From NCBI RefSeq assembly GCF_015354405.1, contig NZ_JADKYP010000025.1:24166-88165 (forward strand): a DNA stretch of 64,000 nucleotides. The letters run 5' to 3'. Position numbers and translations under genes: made by a program. This document shows, one piece after another, positions 35,982 to 44,168 of this stretch (position 1 is the first letter of the stretch; every line of letters starts with the position of its first letter). The notes under the pieces were generated by a model. It ran no database searches, was not told where the DNA came from, and saw only the letters and a program-made list of their open reading frames with translations. The stretch is from Nocardia sp. BSTN01. GTDB lineage: Bacteria > Actinomycetota > Actinomycetes > Mycobacteriales > Mycobacteriaceae.

Positions 35982-36199
35982 CACGCCGCCATCGGATCAA
36001 CACGTTTGCGCCGCAGATACTCGGCCACGTCAGCCGAGTGATACCGGATCACACGATCCGAGACCTGAACGAAGGGCGGCCCCTGTGGGGGACGAGCCAC
36101 ACGCCACCGCCGCAAGCTCGATGGGTCGATCTTGAGCATTGCCGCAACCTCTTCCGTTGTGTACCAACGATTCTCGATCACTTCGACCTCCGTTGTCAC
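35981..36199 (-). CDS. xis: Excisionase-like MerR/HTH_17 protein
   Basis: The protein has 72 aa. GTG 36199 overlaps the stop of the upstream Rep fragment (GTGA). It is a single winged helix: NRWYTTEEVAAMLKIDPSSLRRWRVA, then FVQVSDRVIRYHSADVAEYLRRK. Small HTH_17 proteins between repSA and int are the excisionases of actinobacterial integrative elements and bind the attachment region to direct excision. The order Rep-Xis-Int with tight overlaps is preserved. Confidence 0.8.
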   Translation of the reverse strand: MTTEVEVIENRWYTTEEVAAMLKIDPSSLRRWRVARPPQGPPFVQVSDRVIRYHSADVAEYLRRKRVDPMAA

Positions 36200-36540
36200 G
36201 CCGCGATCTGCGTTGCCGAATGTTTTTGTTCGCCTGGTGGACTGGCTTCCAAGCGTGCGGTTTCGTATTGGGCGCGCCATTTGATCCGCTGCGCGATCGA
36301 GGCCATGATCAGGTGCTCTCGCGGTGGCACGTTCTTGTCTCCCGGCTCGACCGGTTTCACAATCAGCCGCGACGGGTCCGGGCGTTGGATACCGACCGCG
36401 GCGAGGATTTGCCGAACGAACTCGGCGCGGTCGGCCTTGTGATCCGGGAGGGTCTTCCCGGTCCAGCGACGCGAGACCAGGACGCGGCGGCCGCGCAGGC
36501 CGAGGGTTTCGCGGCGGTGGGCTTTGCCCTTGCACCCAGC
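36196..36540 (-). pseudogene. Replication initiator (RepSA-like), C-terminal fragment
   Basis: The minus-strand frame ending at TGA 36198-36196 reads GCKGKAHRRETLGLRGRR, VLVSRRWTGKTLPDHKADR, then PGDKNVPPREHLIMASIAQR and a short tail. This is the C-terminal end I associate with rolling-circle RepSA-type initiators of actinobacterial integrative elements. Only about 115 residues remain; the N-terminal catalytic part with the HUH motif is missing. Upstream DNA runs directly into a different HTH gene in another frame, so a deletion removed most of rep. The element can no longer replicate by this protein. Confidence 0.65.
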
Positions 36541-36712
36541 GCAGTAGATCCGACAGGCGATAACGTCTGTACCGCCCCATGCGTGCGAAGCGCGGGCCGC
36601 GTTCCGCGGCTGCCCAGCTGGCCAAAGTCTTCTTGGGAATCTTCAGACGCTCGGCGACCTCACCGGTGCTGAGCCATACTTCGTCATCTCCCATGATCGC
36701 CTCGGTGGGCAT
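36520..36712 (-). pseudogene. HTH_17 DNA-binding protein, N-terminal part, fused to Rep fragment by deletion
   Basis: From ATG 36712 or 36694 the minus strand reads an excisionase-like helix-turn-helix: VWLSTGEVAERLKIPKKTLASW, then RFARMGRYRRYRLSDLLRWVQG, where family members normally stop soon after. Here the frame runs on for about 150 codons through the Rep fragment in the wrong frame and re-enters the true excisionase in phase. The long frame is an accident of the deletion; the intact HTH part may still be expressed. Confidence 0.5.
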
Positions 36713-37437
36713 TAGTCGAATGAAAAACGCTGCCGGCCAAGCAAAGCCAGGCATCGAGAAGAATGGCGCGTACGGAACGCCCCTGAGACGTGACCTCGCG
36801 CTGCCGGCCCTTGACGGAAAGGGGAAGGCTCCCGAAGGCGGCGCCGCAAGGTGGCTCATCGGCAGTCTTGGAGCGACAGCCTGCGGCGATCGTGCTCAGG
36901 CAATGACGCGTGCGTGTGTATTCGGGACTACTGCTGCAATCGACACAGCGAAGATTCTGGAGTCGCAACATAGACAAGGCCTCGATTCGGTTCTGATCGA
37001 GTCCCTCGCTCTACGCCAGATGAAATCGAGGATTCCATCTGTGTTTCCAAAAGGGAAGGGGTTTTGTCGATTCGGGCACCTTCTTGGGCGACCCTCAGGC
37101 GATCGAAGGAACCCGACGCTCGTCAGATTCCCGACTGTCGTCCCCGGCGATCGCGTGGCTCGGTGCCGCTTGTACTACAAGGGCCGTCGCGCCGCAGGCG
37201 ATAGAGCGGTACCTGCACGCGAGAGGTTGCTGGTTCGAAACCAGCTGGGACCACCGTGAGGTCCTTATTCGAACCGCAGACCTTTGGTGCGATTCGATTC
37301 TCTTTTAACCGCTTTGACCTGGTTGTTTGCGGGCTTGTGCAACGGTGGGCCGCCGTGTGGAGGTCGGCGAAGACCGGAACCTTCTCATCGGTCACCCGCG
37401 GTGCCACCGTGTCCTCCAGATCGTCGATGTAGAAGCA
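36713..37437. other. 725-bp region without intact gene; tRNA-like T arm near 37230
   Basis: Lower-GC sequence within the element remnant. No frame carries a recognisable domain. At 37229-37253 GCTGG-TTCGAAA-CCAGC followed by TGGGACCA looks like the T arm and 3' acceptor strand of a tRNA, but no matching 5' acceptor strand (GGTCCCA) is found upstream. It may be a tRNA fragment left by an integration event. Confidence 0.35.
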
Positions 37438-37968
37438 TTGAATGGTGTTCACCTGTCGGCCTTCGACGAGGATGCGGGCATTGACGTAGCCGAGGTTTGC
37501 TCGGCCGCAGGTGCCGCCGTTCATCGCCTTGTTCAGCATCTTGATGCTGATGTCCTGGCCGGACAGCTTGTTCTGGATGTCGTTGAAGATGTCGGTGATG
37601 GCGGCCATCATGTCGGCGTAGATGCCGTCATCGAAGTCTTTGCGGGCCGAGATCAGCTTCACGCCCATCATGTCCAGCTGCCGCTTGGTGACCGCAGCGT
37701 CGATGTAGTTGCGGAACGCCCGGGACAGCGCGTACACGATCACATACTCGATCTCCGGATGCTCTTTGAGGTAGACCAGCATCTCCTGGAACACGGCACG
37801 CTTCTCGATGCTCTGGGCAGAAACACCGGGTTCGACGAACTCCTTCACGATCCGAGCAGTGTTCAACTGCTTCTTGTCGGAGATACGCAGGTACGCGACC
37901 GCGGGATCGGGGATGCCAGCATTTTCACGGAGACTCCTCGACCTCTTTGGATTCTTTTGCCAGCGCAA
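37438..37968 (-). pseudogene. Large serine recombinase, N-terminal fragment
   Basis: The frame starting near 37968 reads AVAYLRISDKKQL, which retains the catalytic Ser of the Y-x-R-[VI]-S motif. It then jumps directly to IVKEFVEPGVSAQSIEKR, VIVYALSRAFRNYIDAA, GIYADMMAAITDIFNDIQ and NLGYVNARILVEGRQVNTI. About 25 residues expected after the catalytic Ser are missing, and family similarity stops at 37438. The recombinase, zinc ribbon and coiled-coil regions (some 300 aa) are absent. It is therefore a dead integrase of another element. The long trailing frame down to 37123 is not family sequence. Confidence 0.75.
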
Positions 37969-38162
37969 TGACGGCCCGACTCAGGCGGCGCAGGTCCGGC
38001 GGATCACGGCGATCACTGTCTACGACGAGGTGGTGTTCGCGTGACTCCCCAATGCGAGTGCCGCGACGTTTACGCATCGCGCGGCCTCGAGGGAGTGCTA
38101 GTGGTGCTCACACTCCGCAAAGCGCTGACATCACGCATCGCTAACCCTCGATCCACCCCGGG

Positions 38163-38775
38163 ATGTGCGCGGGCGCGGACAGCATTGACGACATCGACCT
38201 GCTGCGCAGCGGTGGCGGCGGCGAGTCGTTCGCCGGAGTGTACGCACCCTCGACGGTCGGAACATTGTTGCGCGAGTTCACTTTCGGGCACGCGAAACAG
38301 CTGGAATCGGTGCCGGCTCAGCATCTGTGCGCGCTCGCGGCTCGGGTGGATCTGCTGCCTGGCGCGGCGACCCGCTGTTTCCTCGACATCGATTCGCTGC
38401 TGCGGCACGCACACAGTCGTGCGCGCAGCCCTGCGCGCGGGCGCGAAGTTCTCCCTCGTCCTGACCCACAACCCCGCGGTCACCCGCGCGATCGAGGTGA
38501 TCGCCGCCGACGCGTGGACACCGGTGAAATACCCCGGCGCGGTCCGCGACCCCGACACCGGGGACTGGACCTCCGATGCAGAGGTCGCCGAAATCTCTTA
38601 CACCGCTTTCGCTTCCACAAAACACAAGACCACCGCGCGACTGATCGTGCGACGCGTCAAAGACGCCCGATATTCCGACGGGCTGTTCCCGCTCTGGCGA
38701 TACCACCCCTTCTTCACCAACTCCGACGAGCCCGCCTCGCCGACCTCTATCAACACCTGTCCCACTGATCACGCG
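38163..38775 (+). mobile_element. IS1380-family-like transposase remnant (frameshifted, internal deletion)
   Basis: One frame reads AGADSIDDIDLLRSGGGGESF, YAPSTVGTLLREFTFGHAKQLESV and TRCFLDIDSLLRHAHS (to about 38420). The sense then moves to another frame: AALRAGAKFSLVLTHNPAVTRAIEVI, AEISYTAF, TTARLIVRRVKDAR, LWRYHPFFTN. The order matches IS1380-type transposases, but the central catalytic segment between LDIDS and the second part is missing. There is no intact reading frame and I see no inverted repeats. Confidence 0.65.
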
Positions 38776-38811
38776 ATCCCACCTGGACTCGGCGTCCACA
38801 GTTCTTGACAA

Positions 38812-39935
38812 TATCTCCAGTTCGAGCGGGTGTGTCGTGAGAATGGCATCATCCAGCGGCTGACCAAGCCGCGGACGCCGACCACGACGGGAAAGATCGG
38901 ACGATTCCACAAGACCCTGCGGCGCGAGATGCTCGATCACTCTAGGCCGTTCGCCGACCCTGCCGCCGCCCAGGCCGCGATTGATGCCTGGGTCCACGCC
39001 TACCACCACACCCGACCTCACCAATCACTAGAAATGGCAACTCCGGCGCAGGTTTTCCGCCCGCATACCCTGCGCGTCATTCCGTCGTCCAGCACCGATC
39101 CGACTGCGGTCGAGTCGGCGTTCGAGCCCTCGCGGCCGCCGGTGCTCCCGCCGCCGGGTTCGTCGGAGGACGGCGACAATGTCCGATTCCACGCGGTGGA
39201 GTTGGAGGCGGTGATCAGTCTCGGTCGGCACGTGATGTTGCCGCGCGCCCAGAGCTTGAAGTTCAGCCCGACCTTGGTCGGGCGGACGGTCACCGTCTGG
39301 ATCAGCGACCGCACAGTTCATGTCCTGCTCGATGGGCAGCTGATCCGCACCCGCGCAATGAGTTTCATCGACGCCGGCCTGCAATCGATGCTCCTGCGCG
39401 GCGGACGCCCGGCCGGGCCCGAGCCACAGGGCGGCATCAGCGCCGACACTCCGCTGGCACCAACTGTGGTGGTCGAGGTCGACCGCAAAGCGACCAGGGA
39501 CGGGATCGTCTCGCTCGGGCCGGTGCCGGTCGCGCTCGGCCCCGGTCTGATCGGCAAGCAGCTCACCCTGCGCTTCGACGGCAGCATCATGTATGTCATC
39601 CACGCCGGACTGCTGGTCAAGACCCTGCCCGCGCCGATTCCGCGTGAACAGCGCGCCAAGCTCACCGGGGCCGGACTGCTACCACCCCCTGCCTCCGCCT
39701 CCGTCTCAGCCGCGCAAGGCCATTCGCCGGATCGGGGCCCGATGGGACGTTCATGATCGCCCGGCAGAAGCTCCGACCCGGCCTCGCGCACGCCGGGAAG
39801 ACCGTCACCGTCGTCATCGACTAGACCTGCTTCCGCATCCTCGACGGCGAGGTCGAAATCTCCACCCACCCACGCAAAGGCGACCCGGTCACCCGCTACA
39901 ACCCGAACCCCCGCTCATCGTCCAGCATCACCTGA
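38812..39935 (+). mobile_element. IS481/rve-type transposase C-terminal remnant
   Basis: The frame enters in mid-protein (FERVCRENGIIQRLTKPRTPTTTGKIGRFHKTLRREML to YHHTRPHQSLEMATPAQVF), the C-terminal part of the rve integrase core with its last acidic residue replaced near GKIGRF (usually GKIER). It continues with a long actinobacterial C-terminal beta domain (TVTVWISDRTVHVLLDGQLIRT; SIMYVIHAGLLVKTLP) to 39756. A second piece (KLRPGLAHAGKTVTVVID, stop, TCFRILDGEVEISTHPRKGDPVTRY) runs to 39935 in another frame. The 5' half is missing, so it cannot transpose. Confidence 0.7.
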
Positions 39936-39936
39936 A

Positions 39937-39970
39937 ACCGTCAATCATCCTGCGAGACACCGTCAATCAT
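39937..39970. repeat. 12-bp direct repeat at end of IS remnant
   Basis: ACCGTCAATCAT occurs at 39937-39948 and 39959-39970, separated by 10 bp. It lies just past the transposase remnant and before the biosynthetic operon, so it may be part of an IS terminus. Confidence 0.5.
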
Positions 39971-40093
39971 GTACCAGGAACAAGCCGTCAAGAATCTATC
40001 CGGACTTCATATACGGGGAGAATTCACTGGCCGCTGACATCCCAGTGCTACAGCGTAGTCAGCATCGGGCGATCGCAGTGAGATCCGTTGCCC

Positions 40094-40133
40094 CTCAACA
40101 CCTGCTCAAGATCTACTCAAGATTTGGTTCAGA
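40094..40133 (+). promoter_or_regulatory. SARP-type activator site (four repeats, 11-bp period) of the biosynthetic operon
   Basis: Heptamers CTCAACA (40094), CTCAAGA (40105), CTCAAGA (40116) and GTTCAGA (40127) recur exactly every 11 bp with 4-bp spacers. A -10-like CAGGAT starts at 40143, 9 nt after the last repeat. Direct repeats with 11-bp spacing placed about 8 bp before the -10 are the hallmark of SARP (OmpR-like, AfsR/ActII-ORF4) binding sites. The site lies 93 bp before the ACP start. No SARP gene is in the window. Confidence 0.7.
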
Positions 40134-40225
40134 CGTCTCGGTCAGGATTGGGCCCATACCAACCGAATCCGGTTCTTCCGGTGGGTTGTACGGCGGTAGT
40201 GGCCCAGATCGAGGAAGGTGGATCG

Positions 40226-40501
40226 ATGTCCGACATCACTATTGACGGTGAGTTGCGTGCCGAGATTGCGGAGATTGTCGCCAGGATCCTGGAAGTGGAT
40301 GTCGCCGACGTAACGTGGGACGGCGACTTCCGTGACGAGCACGACGCGGATTCCTTGCAGGGCATCGAGATCCTGTCCGCCCTCGAGCGTGGCTTCGCCA
40401 TTACGATCGACCAGGAACGGCTGCCCGATATCGTTACCCTGTCGCGCACCTACGCCGTCGTCGCCGAGGCACAGCGGGCAGTGGGCGACAATGGATGCTA
40501 A
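40226..40501 (+). CDS. Acyl carrier protein of a type II PKS
   Basis: The protein has 91 aa from ATG 40226, with a GAGGAAGGTGG ribosome site. The phosphopantetheine site is DADSLQGIEIL with Ser43; the rest follows the four-helix ACP pattern (EIAEIVARILEV at the start, YAVVAEAQRAV at the end). It would carry the growing polyketide or acyl chain and hand it to the first condensation domain of the NRPS. It is the first gene of the operon and overlaps the ketosynthase start by 11 nt, so the two are translationally linked. Confidence 0.9.
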   Translation: MSDITIDGELRAEIAEIVARILEVDVADVTWDGDFRDEHDADSLQGIEILSALERGFAITIDQERLPDIVTLSRTYAVVAEAQRAVGDNGC

Positions 40502-41708
40502 ACGGCGTCGGGTCGCGATTACCGGTCTGGGCATCGTCAGCAGCATCGGTGTCGGCCCGGCCGAATTCTCCGATGCATTGCGCGCCGGACGATCGGTGGT
40601 GGGTCCGATAGCGGCGTTCCCCACCGACGGCTTCGATCACGCAAATGCCTGCGAGGTGCGCGATCACGATCCAGCCGATTCGATCACGACATTGAATCCC
40701 GAGACCATGGGGCGAGCCACCAGGTTCGCTGTCGCCTGTGCGAGACTGGCTCTGCACGACGCGGGACTCTCTCAGCAGTATGTCCGCGAGTTGCGCTCGT
40801 TGATCTCGGTAGGCACGACGAACGGGGAGAGCCGGGAAATCGAGGCGCAGGTTGAGCGCCAGGTCGCCAACGGGGTTACGGATGTCGATCCGTCGGCAGC
40901 GCGTCGAGCTCGTCCCGGGCGGCTGTCCGCAGATATCGCGAGGGAATTGGAACTCACCAGCACTGAGGCGGTCACGATTCCTACCGCGTGCGCGGCGGGC
41001 AACTACGCCATCGGAGCGGGGTTCGACGCCATTGCGAGTGGCGACGTGGATCTCGCGCTATGCGGCGGCGCGGACGCGCTGGTACGAAATACCTTCGTCG
41101 GATTCTACCGGCTGGGAACCATCGCTCCCGACCTGTGCCGGCCGTTCGACCGGGGGCGGCGCGGAATCCTGACCGGTGAGGGCGGCGCGGTCCTGGTCCT
41201 CGAACATCTGGACGCGGCCCTGGCCCGCGGTGCGCGCATTTACGCGGAGATCTTGGGATACGGATTGTCGTGTGACGCGAGTCATCCTGTGGCTCCGGAT
41301 CGAGACAGTGTGGCGCGGTGCATGACTCGTGCCCACGCCCAGGCCGGAATCAAGCCCGAGGAGGTGGATTTCATCTCCGCGCACGGCACTGGAACCAAGG
41401 CGAACGACCTGACCGAAGTCGCTGCCATCCATCAGGTTTTCGGCGCTGCGGCGCCGCCCACCGTATCGGTGAAGTCGATGCTCGGCCATGCCATGGGCGC
41501 TGCCAGCGCGCTCGCAGCGGCAGCCTGCGCGCTCGCGCTGCGAGAGGGCTTCATCCCTCCGACAATCAACTATCTCGAGGCTGACCCGGACATCGCTATC
41601 GACTGCGTTCCGAACCAGGCGCGCATCGCTGACGTCCGAATCGCCCAGAACAACGCGCTCGCTTTCGGTGGCAACAATGCCGTCCTCGTCCTCGGGAGGC
41701 ACGGGTGA
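40491..41708 (+). CDS. Beta-ketoacyl synthase (KSalpha, FabF-like), active type
   Basis: The protein has 405 aa from ATG 40491. The thiolase-fold catalytic set is complete: Cys167 in PTACAAGNY, His298 in SAHGTGTKAND, His333 in KSMLGHAMGAA with its Lys. The N terminus (RRVAITGLGIVSSIGVG) and C terminus (NNALAFGGNNAVLVLG) are FabF-like. It would catalyse decarboxylative condensation of malonyl-ACP onto the acyl chain. It is followed by a catalytically dead KS-like partner (GTGA overlap), the arrangement of type II PKS KS/CLF pairs. Confidence 0.93.
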   Translation: MDAKRRRVAITGLGIVSSIGVGPAEFSDALRAGRSVVGPIAAFPTDGFDHANACEVRDHDPADSITTLNPETMGRATRFAVACARLALHDAGLSQQYVRELRSLISVGTTNGESREIEAQVERQVANGVTDVDPSAARRARPGRLSADIARELELTSTEAVTIPTACAAGNYAIGAGFDAIASGDVDLALCGGADALVRNTFVGFYRLGTIAPDLCRPFDRGRRGILTGEGGAVLVLEHLDAALARGARIYAEILGYGLSCDASHPVAPDRDSVARCMTRAHAQAGIKPEEVDFISAHGTGTKANDLTEVAAIHQVFGAAAPPTVSVKSMLGHAMGAASALAAAACALALREGFIPPTINYLEADPDIAIDCVPNQARIADVRIAQNNALAFGGNNAVLVLGRHG

Positions 41709-42745
41709 AGACCATCATCACGGCGTGGGACGCGTTGTCCGCGTCGGGCCGTGGCCTCGATGACCATGTGGGCGCTCTGGGCGGCGATGTCACGGTCGGC
41801 GGTGGCGACGAGCCCCGGCTGGTCTCGGGCTTCGACATCGAGGTCGCGCTAGGTCGGCGCGGAACGCGTGCCATGGAGCGGTCCACCGGTCTCGCGGTCG
41901 AGACGACCGGTCGGCTGCTCGATCGGGTGGGACTCGGCCGGGAGAATCGGACCCCCGATGCCGACGATGAACTCGGAATCGTTCTGAGCGTTTGTGACGG
42001 TACGCAGGCGATCGTCGATTTCGCCAATGACACGTGGGTTTATGCCAAGCCCTATCAAGTGAACCCGGCGAAGATCCCGGCCAATTTGATGAACTTCCAT
42101 GCTGGGCAGTGTGCGATCTGGCATCGGCTGCGGGGACCGAATGCCACGGTGTGCGGCGGTCCCGCGGGCGGACTGCTCGCCCTCAACTACGCACGACGAC
42201 TGCAGCGCGGCGGGCACGCGCGGACTCTCCTCTGCGGCGCGGTCGAGGAGTACAGCGCGGCACGTGTGAAATATGAAGTAGCACAGAGCGTTACCTCAGA
42301 GCAGCGGGCTTTCGGGGAAGGTTGCGTGGTGTTCCTGGTGGAATCCGATAGGCCGAAGGGTGCTTCTCGAGAGCCACTGGCCGACCTGCTGGCCGTGGAA
42401 TTCGGTGCGTACACGAGGCTGGACACCATAGACACCGCGCTGTCCGAGTGTATTCGGCGGGCACTGCGGCGTACAGATGTGAAGGCCGACAAGGTCCGGG
42501 TGGTCGCACCTTCGCCGGGGGTCGGGCTGCGGGGACGGGCTGAATTGGCGGCGATCTCCGATGTGTTCGGTCGAATACGGCTCGCGACATCGGGTCTCGA
42601 TGCCCTAGGGGATACGGGAGCGGCAGCGGCCGGATTCCAAATTGTGGAATTGCTGATCGGTCCTGGCGAGCCGGGCCGGATTGCGATGGCGACGACGAGC
42701 GATGACGAAGGGCGGGTGGGATGCGCATTGTTGCGAATATGGTGA
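41705..42745 (+). CDS. KS-like chain length factor (KSbeta/CLF), lacking the catalytic Cys
   Basis: The protein has 346 aa from GTG 41705. It aligns with ketosynthases over its whole length but is shorter. At the nucleophile position, where active enzymes have TACAAG, it reads GGPAGG, so Cys is replaced (Pro by my alignment). The His of GHAMGAA is replaced in ALGDTGAAAAG. It should therefore form a heterodimer with the upstream KS and set chain length, as in type II PKSs and aryl-polyene or highly reducing systems. It overlaps the first dehydratase gene by 25 nt. Confidence 0.82.
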   Translation: MKTIITAWDALSASGRGLDDHVGALGGDVTVGGGDEPRLVSGFDIEVALGRRGTRAMERSTGLAVETTGRLLDRVGLGRENRTPDADDELGIVLSVCDGTQAIVDFANDTWVYAKPYQVNPAKIPANLMNFHAGQCAIWHRLRGPNATVCGGPAGGLLALNYARRLQRGGHARTLLCGAVEEYSAARVKYEVAQSVTSEQRAFGEGCVVFLVESDRPKGASREPLADLLAVEFGAYTRLDTIDTALSECIRRALRRTDVKADKVRVVAPSPGVGLRGRAELAAISDVFGRIRLATSGLDALGDTGAAAAGFQIVELLIGPGEPGRIAMATTSDDEGRVGCALLRIW

Positions 42746-43086
42746 CGCCATTCGAGTGGCGATTCACCGAAACGGGTCCTGCGGTGCTGACGACGGTGGT
42801 GAATCCCCGGTCGGCGATCTTTCTCGGTCATTTCCCAGGGCGGCCGGTGGTACCCGGCGTGTGCTTGATCGACTTGGTGGATCGAGCGGCCCGAGCCAGC
42901 GGCATAACCGCAGCAGCCGTATTGACCGGCGTTGTCTCGGCGAAGTTTGCCGACGCGGTGCTGCCCGCAGACGAACTGACGGTCTCGCTAACCCGCGACG
43001 GTTCGAACGTCACCGGTGCTGTGCACACCATACGCGGCGAAAACTGCCGCATCACATTGCGTTACGAGGAGCAGGCGTGGAATTGA
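42721..43086 (+). CDS. Hot-dog-fold dehydratase, FabZ-like (DH1)
   Basis: The protein has 121 aa from ATG 42721, inside the end of the CLF gene. It carries the FabZ central-helix signature GHFPGRPVVPGVCLID. His is present; the residue 14 positions later, Glu in FabZ, is Asp. The hot-dog strands continue in KFADAVLPADELTVSLTRDG. It would dehydrate 3-hydroxyacyl-ACP to the trans-enoyl-ACP. The second dehydratase has the complementary Glu but an altered helix, so the two may work as a heterodimer. Confidence 0.8.
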   Translation: MRIVANMVTPFEWRFTETGPAVLTTVVNPRSAIFLGHFPGRPVVPGVCLIDLVDRAARASGITAAAVLTGVVSAKFADAVLPADELTVSLTRDGSNVTGAVHTIRGENCRITLRYEEQAWN

Positions 43087-43484
43087 CCAGTGTGCTCCCG
43101 CATCGCTGGCCGGTCCTGCTGCTCGATCGTGTCGCCGATGTCGAGCCGGGTGTCAGCCTTAGCGGCTTTCTGACTATTCGTGCTGACCAGCCCTGGTATG
43201 CCGACCATTTCCCGCCGTATCTGGTGTTGGAATCCTGGCTGCAGGCTGCGGCGGTGCTGGGGCGCTGGAAGGTACCTCACCACGACATTCCGGTGCTGGT
43301 CGGTCGCGTGCGCGGGGTCAGGTTTCTGCGACGAGCCTTCACTGAGGAGACGGTGCACCATCGGGTGCGGATCGTGAAAACTGCTGCGGGCCTGTCTATT
43401 TGCTCTGGCATCAGCACTATCGCGGAGTCGGCGGTGCTCGAGGTCGATCAGGTGACGGTCAGTTTCGGCGGGGGTATCAGATGA
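43077..43484 (+). CDS. Hot-dog-fold dehydratase, FabZ-like (DH2) with shortened active-site loop
   Basis: The protein has 135 aa from GTG 43077, overlapping DH1 by 10 nt. It begins with the FabZ-like VLPHRWPVLLLDRVADVEPG and has YADHFPPYLVLESWLQAAAVLGRW: the His of HFP and a Glu in LES are kept, but the usual G-x-P-x-x-P-G turn is missing, so the His-Glu distance is 8 instead of 14. Its stop overlaps the ketoreductase ATG (ATGA). Paired, non-identical dehydratases are known from aryl-polyene and ishigamide-type clusters; a heterodimer is inferred here. Confidence 0.78.
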   Translation: MELTSVLPHRWPVLLLDRVADVEPGVSLSGFLTIRADQPWYADHFPPYLVLESWLQAAAVLGRWKVPHHDIPVLVGRVRGVRFLRRAFTEETVHHRVRIVKTAAGLSICSGISTIAESAVLEVDQVTVSFGGGIR

Positions 43485-44129
43485 GTGAATCTCGGCCGGT
43501 GGCGCTGGTCTCGGGCGGCTCCCCCGGCATCGGGCGTGCCGTGGTGTTGAAGTTGGCCGAGAACGGCTACGACGTGAGCTTCTGCTATCAGGCCGAAGCC
43601 GAGGCCGCAGGATTGTGAGAAGGATTCGGTCCGATCGACGCTGTCGTCACCTCGGCCGGGATCACTCGAGACGGTATGACTGTAATGCTCCCCGGCGACG
43701 ACTGGCAGGCCGTGCTACGCACTAACCTGGACGGCACCTTTCACATCTGCCGGTCCGCAGTCTTCGGAATGATCAAGCGTCGGCGGGGTGCGGTCGTGAC
43801 GCTCTCGTCGATTTCGAGAATCAGCGGAAACCCGGGGCAGCCCAACTATTCCGCGGCGAAGGCGGGCATCTGCGGCTTCACCAAGGCGCTGGCGCGGGAA
43901 GTTGGCCGCTACGGTGTGCGGGCGAACACCGTCGCACCGGGTTTCATCGACACTGAAATGACACGGGCCGTGCCCGATGAGGTGTTGCTGCGAGCCGTGG
44001 AACGCACCGCCCTTGCCCGCCTCGGACGGGCCGAGGAGGTGGCCGACCTCGTCGGCTTCTTGGTGTCCGAGCGCGCGTCGTTCATAACCCGGCCAGATCA
44101 TTGGAATCGATGGCGGACTGATCCTCTGA
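43481..44129 (+). pseudogene. 3-ketoacyl-ACP reductase (FabG-like), disrupted
   Basis: ATG 43481 begins SRPVALVSGGSPGIGRAVVLKL, a Rossmann TGxxxGIG variant with Pro where Arg is usual. After 45 codons an in-frame TGA (43616-43618) follows AEAEAAGL. The same frame then resumes at GFGPIDAVVTSAGITRDGM, so about 35 codons of the usual protein are missing. The catalytic Ser-Tyr-Lys remain (TLSSISR, NYSAAKAG). Near the end one extra C at 44088-44090 shifts the frame; in the shifted frame the expected IIGIDGGLIL end and TGA (44127-44129) appear. Two independent lesions point to real inactivation. Confidence 0.85.
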
Positions 44130-44149
44130 TGACTTCGTGAAATCAGCTC

Positions 44150-44168
44150 TACGATAGGAACTTTCGTA
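44150..44168. promoter_or_regulatory. Inverted repeat just before TetR gene
   Basis: TACGA (44150-44154) and TCGTA (44164-44168) flank a 9-bp centre, ending at the base before the ATG of the TetR gene. It could be an autoregulatory operator, but it also includes the ribosome-site region. Confidence 0.35.

Noticed and set aside
37229-37253. A possible second tRNA gene
   Set aside because: The T arm and 3' acceptor strand look right, but no matching 5' acceptor, D arm or anticodon stem is found upstream, so I kept it only as a fragment.
39018-39603. Minus-strand frames within the IS481-type remnant
   Set aside because: The plus strand shows the rve C-terminal signature; the minus frames have no recognisable sequence.
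41705-42745. A second active ketosynthase
   Set aside because: The Cys and at least one His of the KS triad are replaced, so it is a chain-length-factor-like partner.
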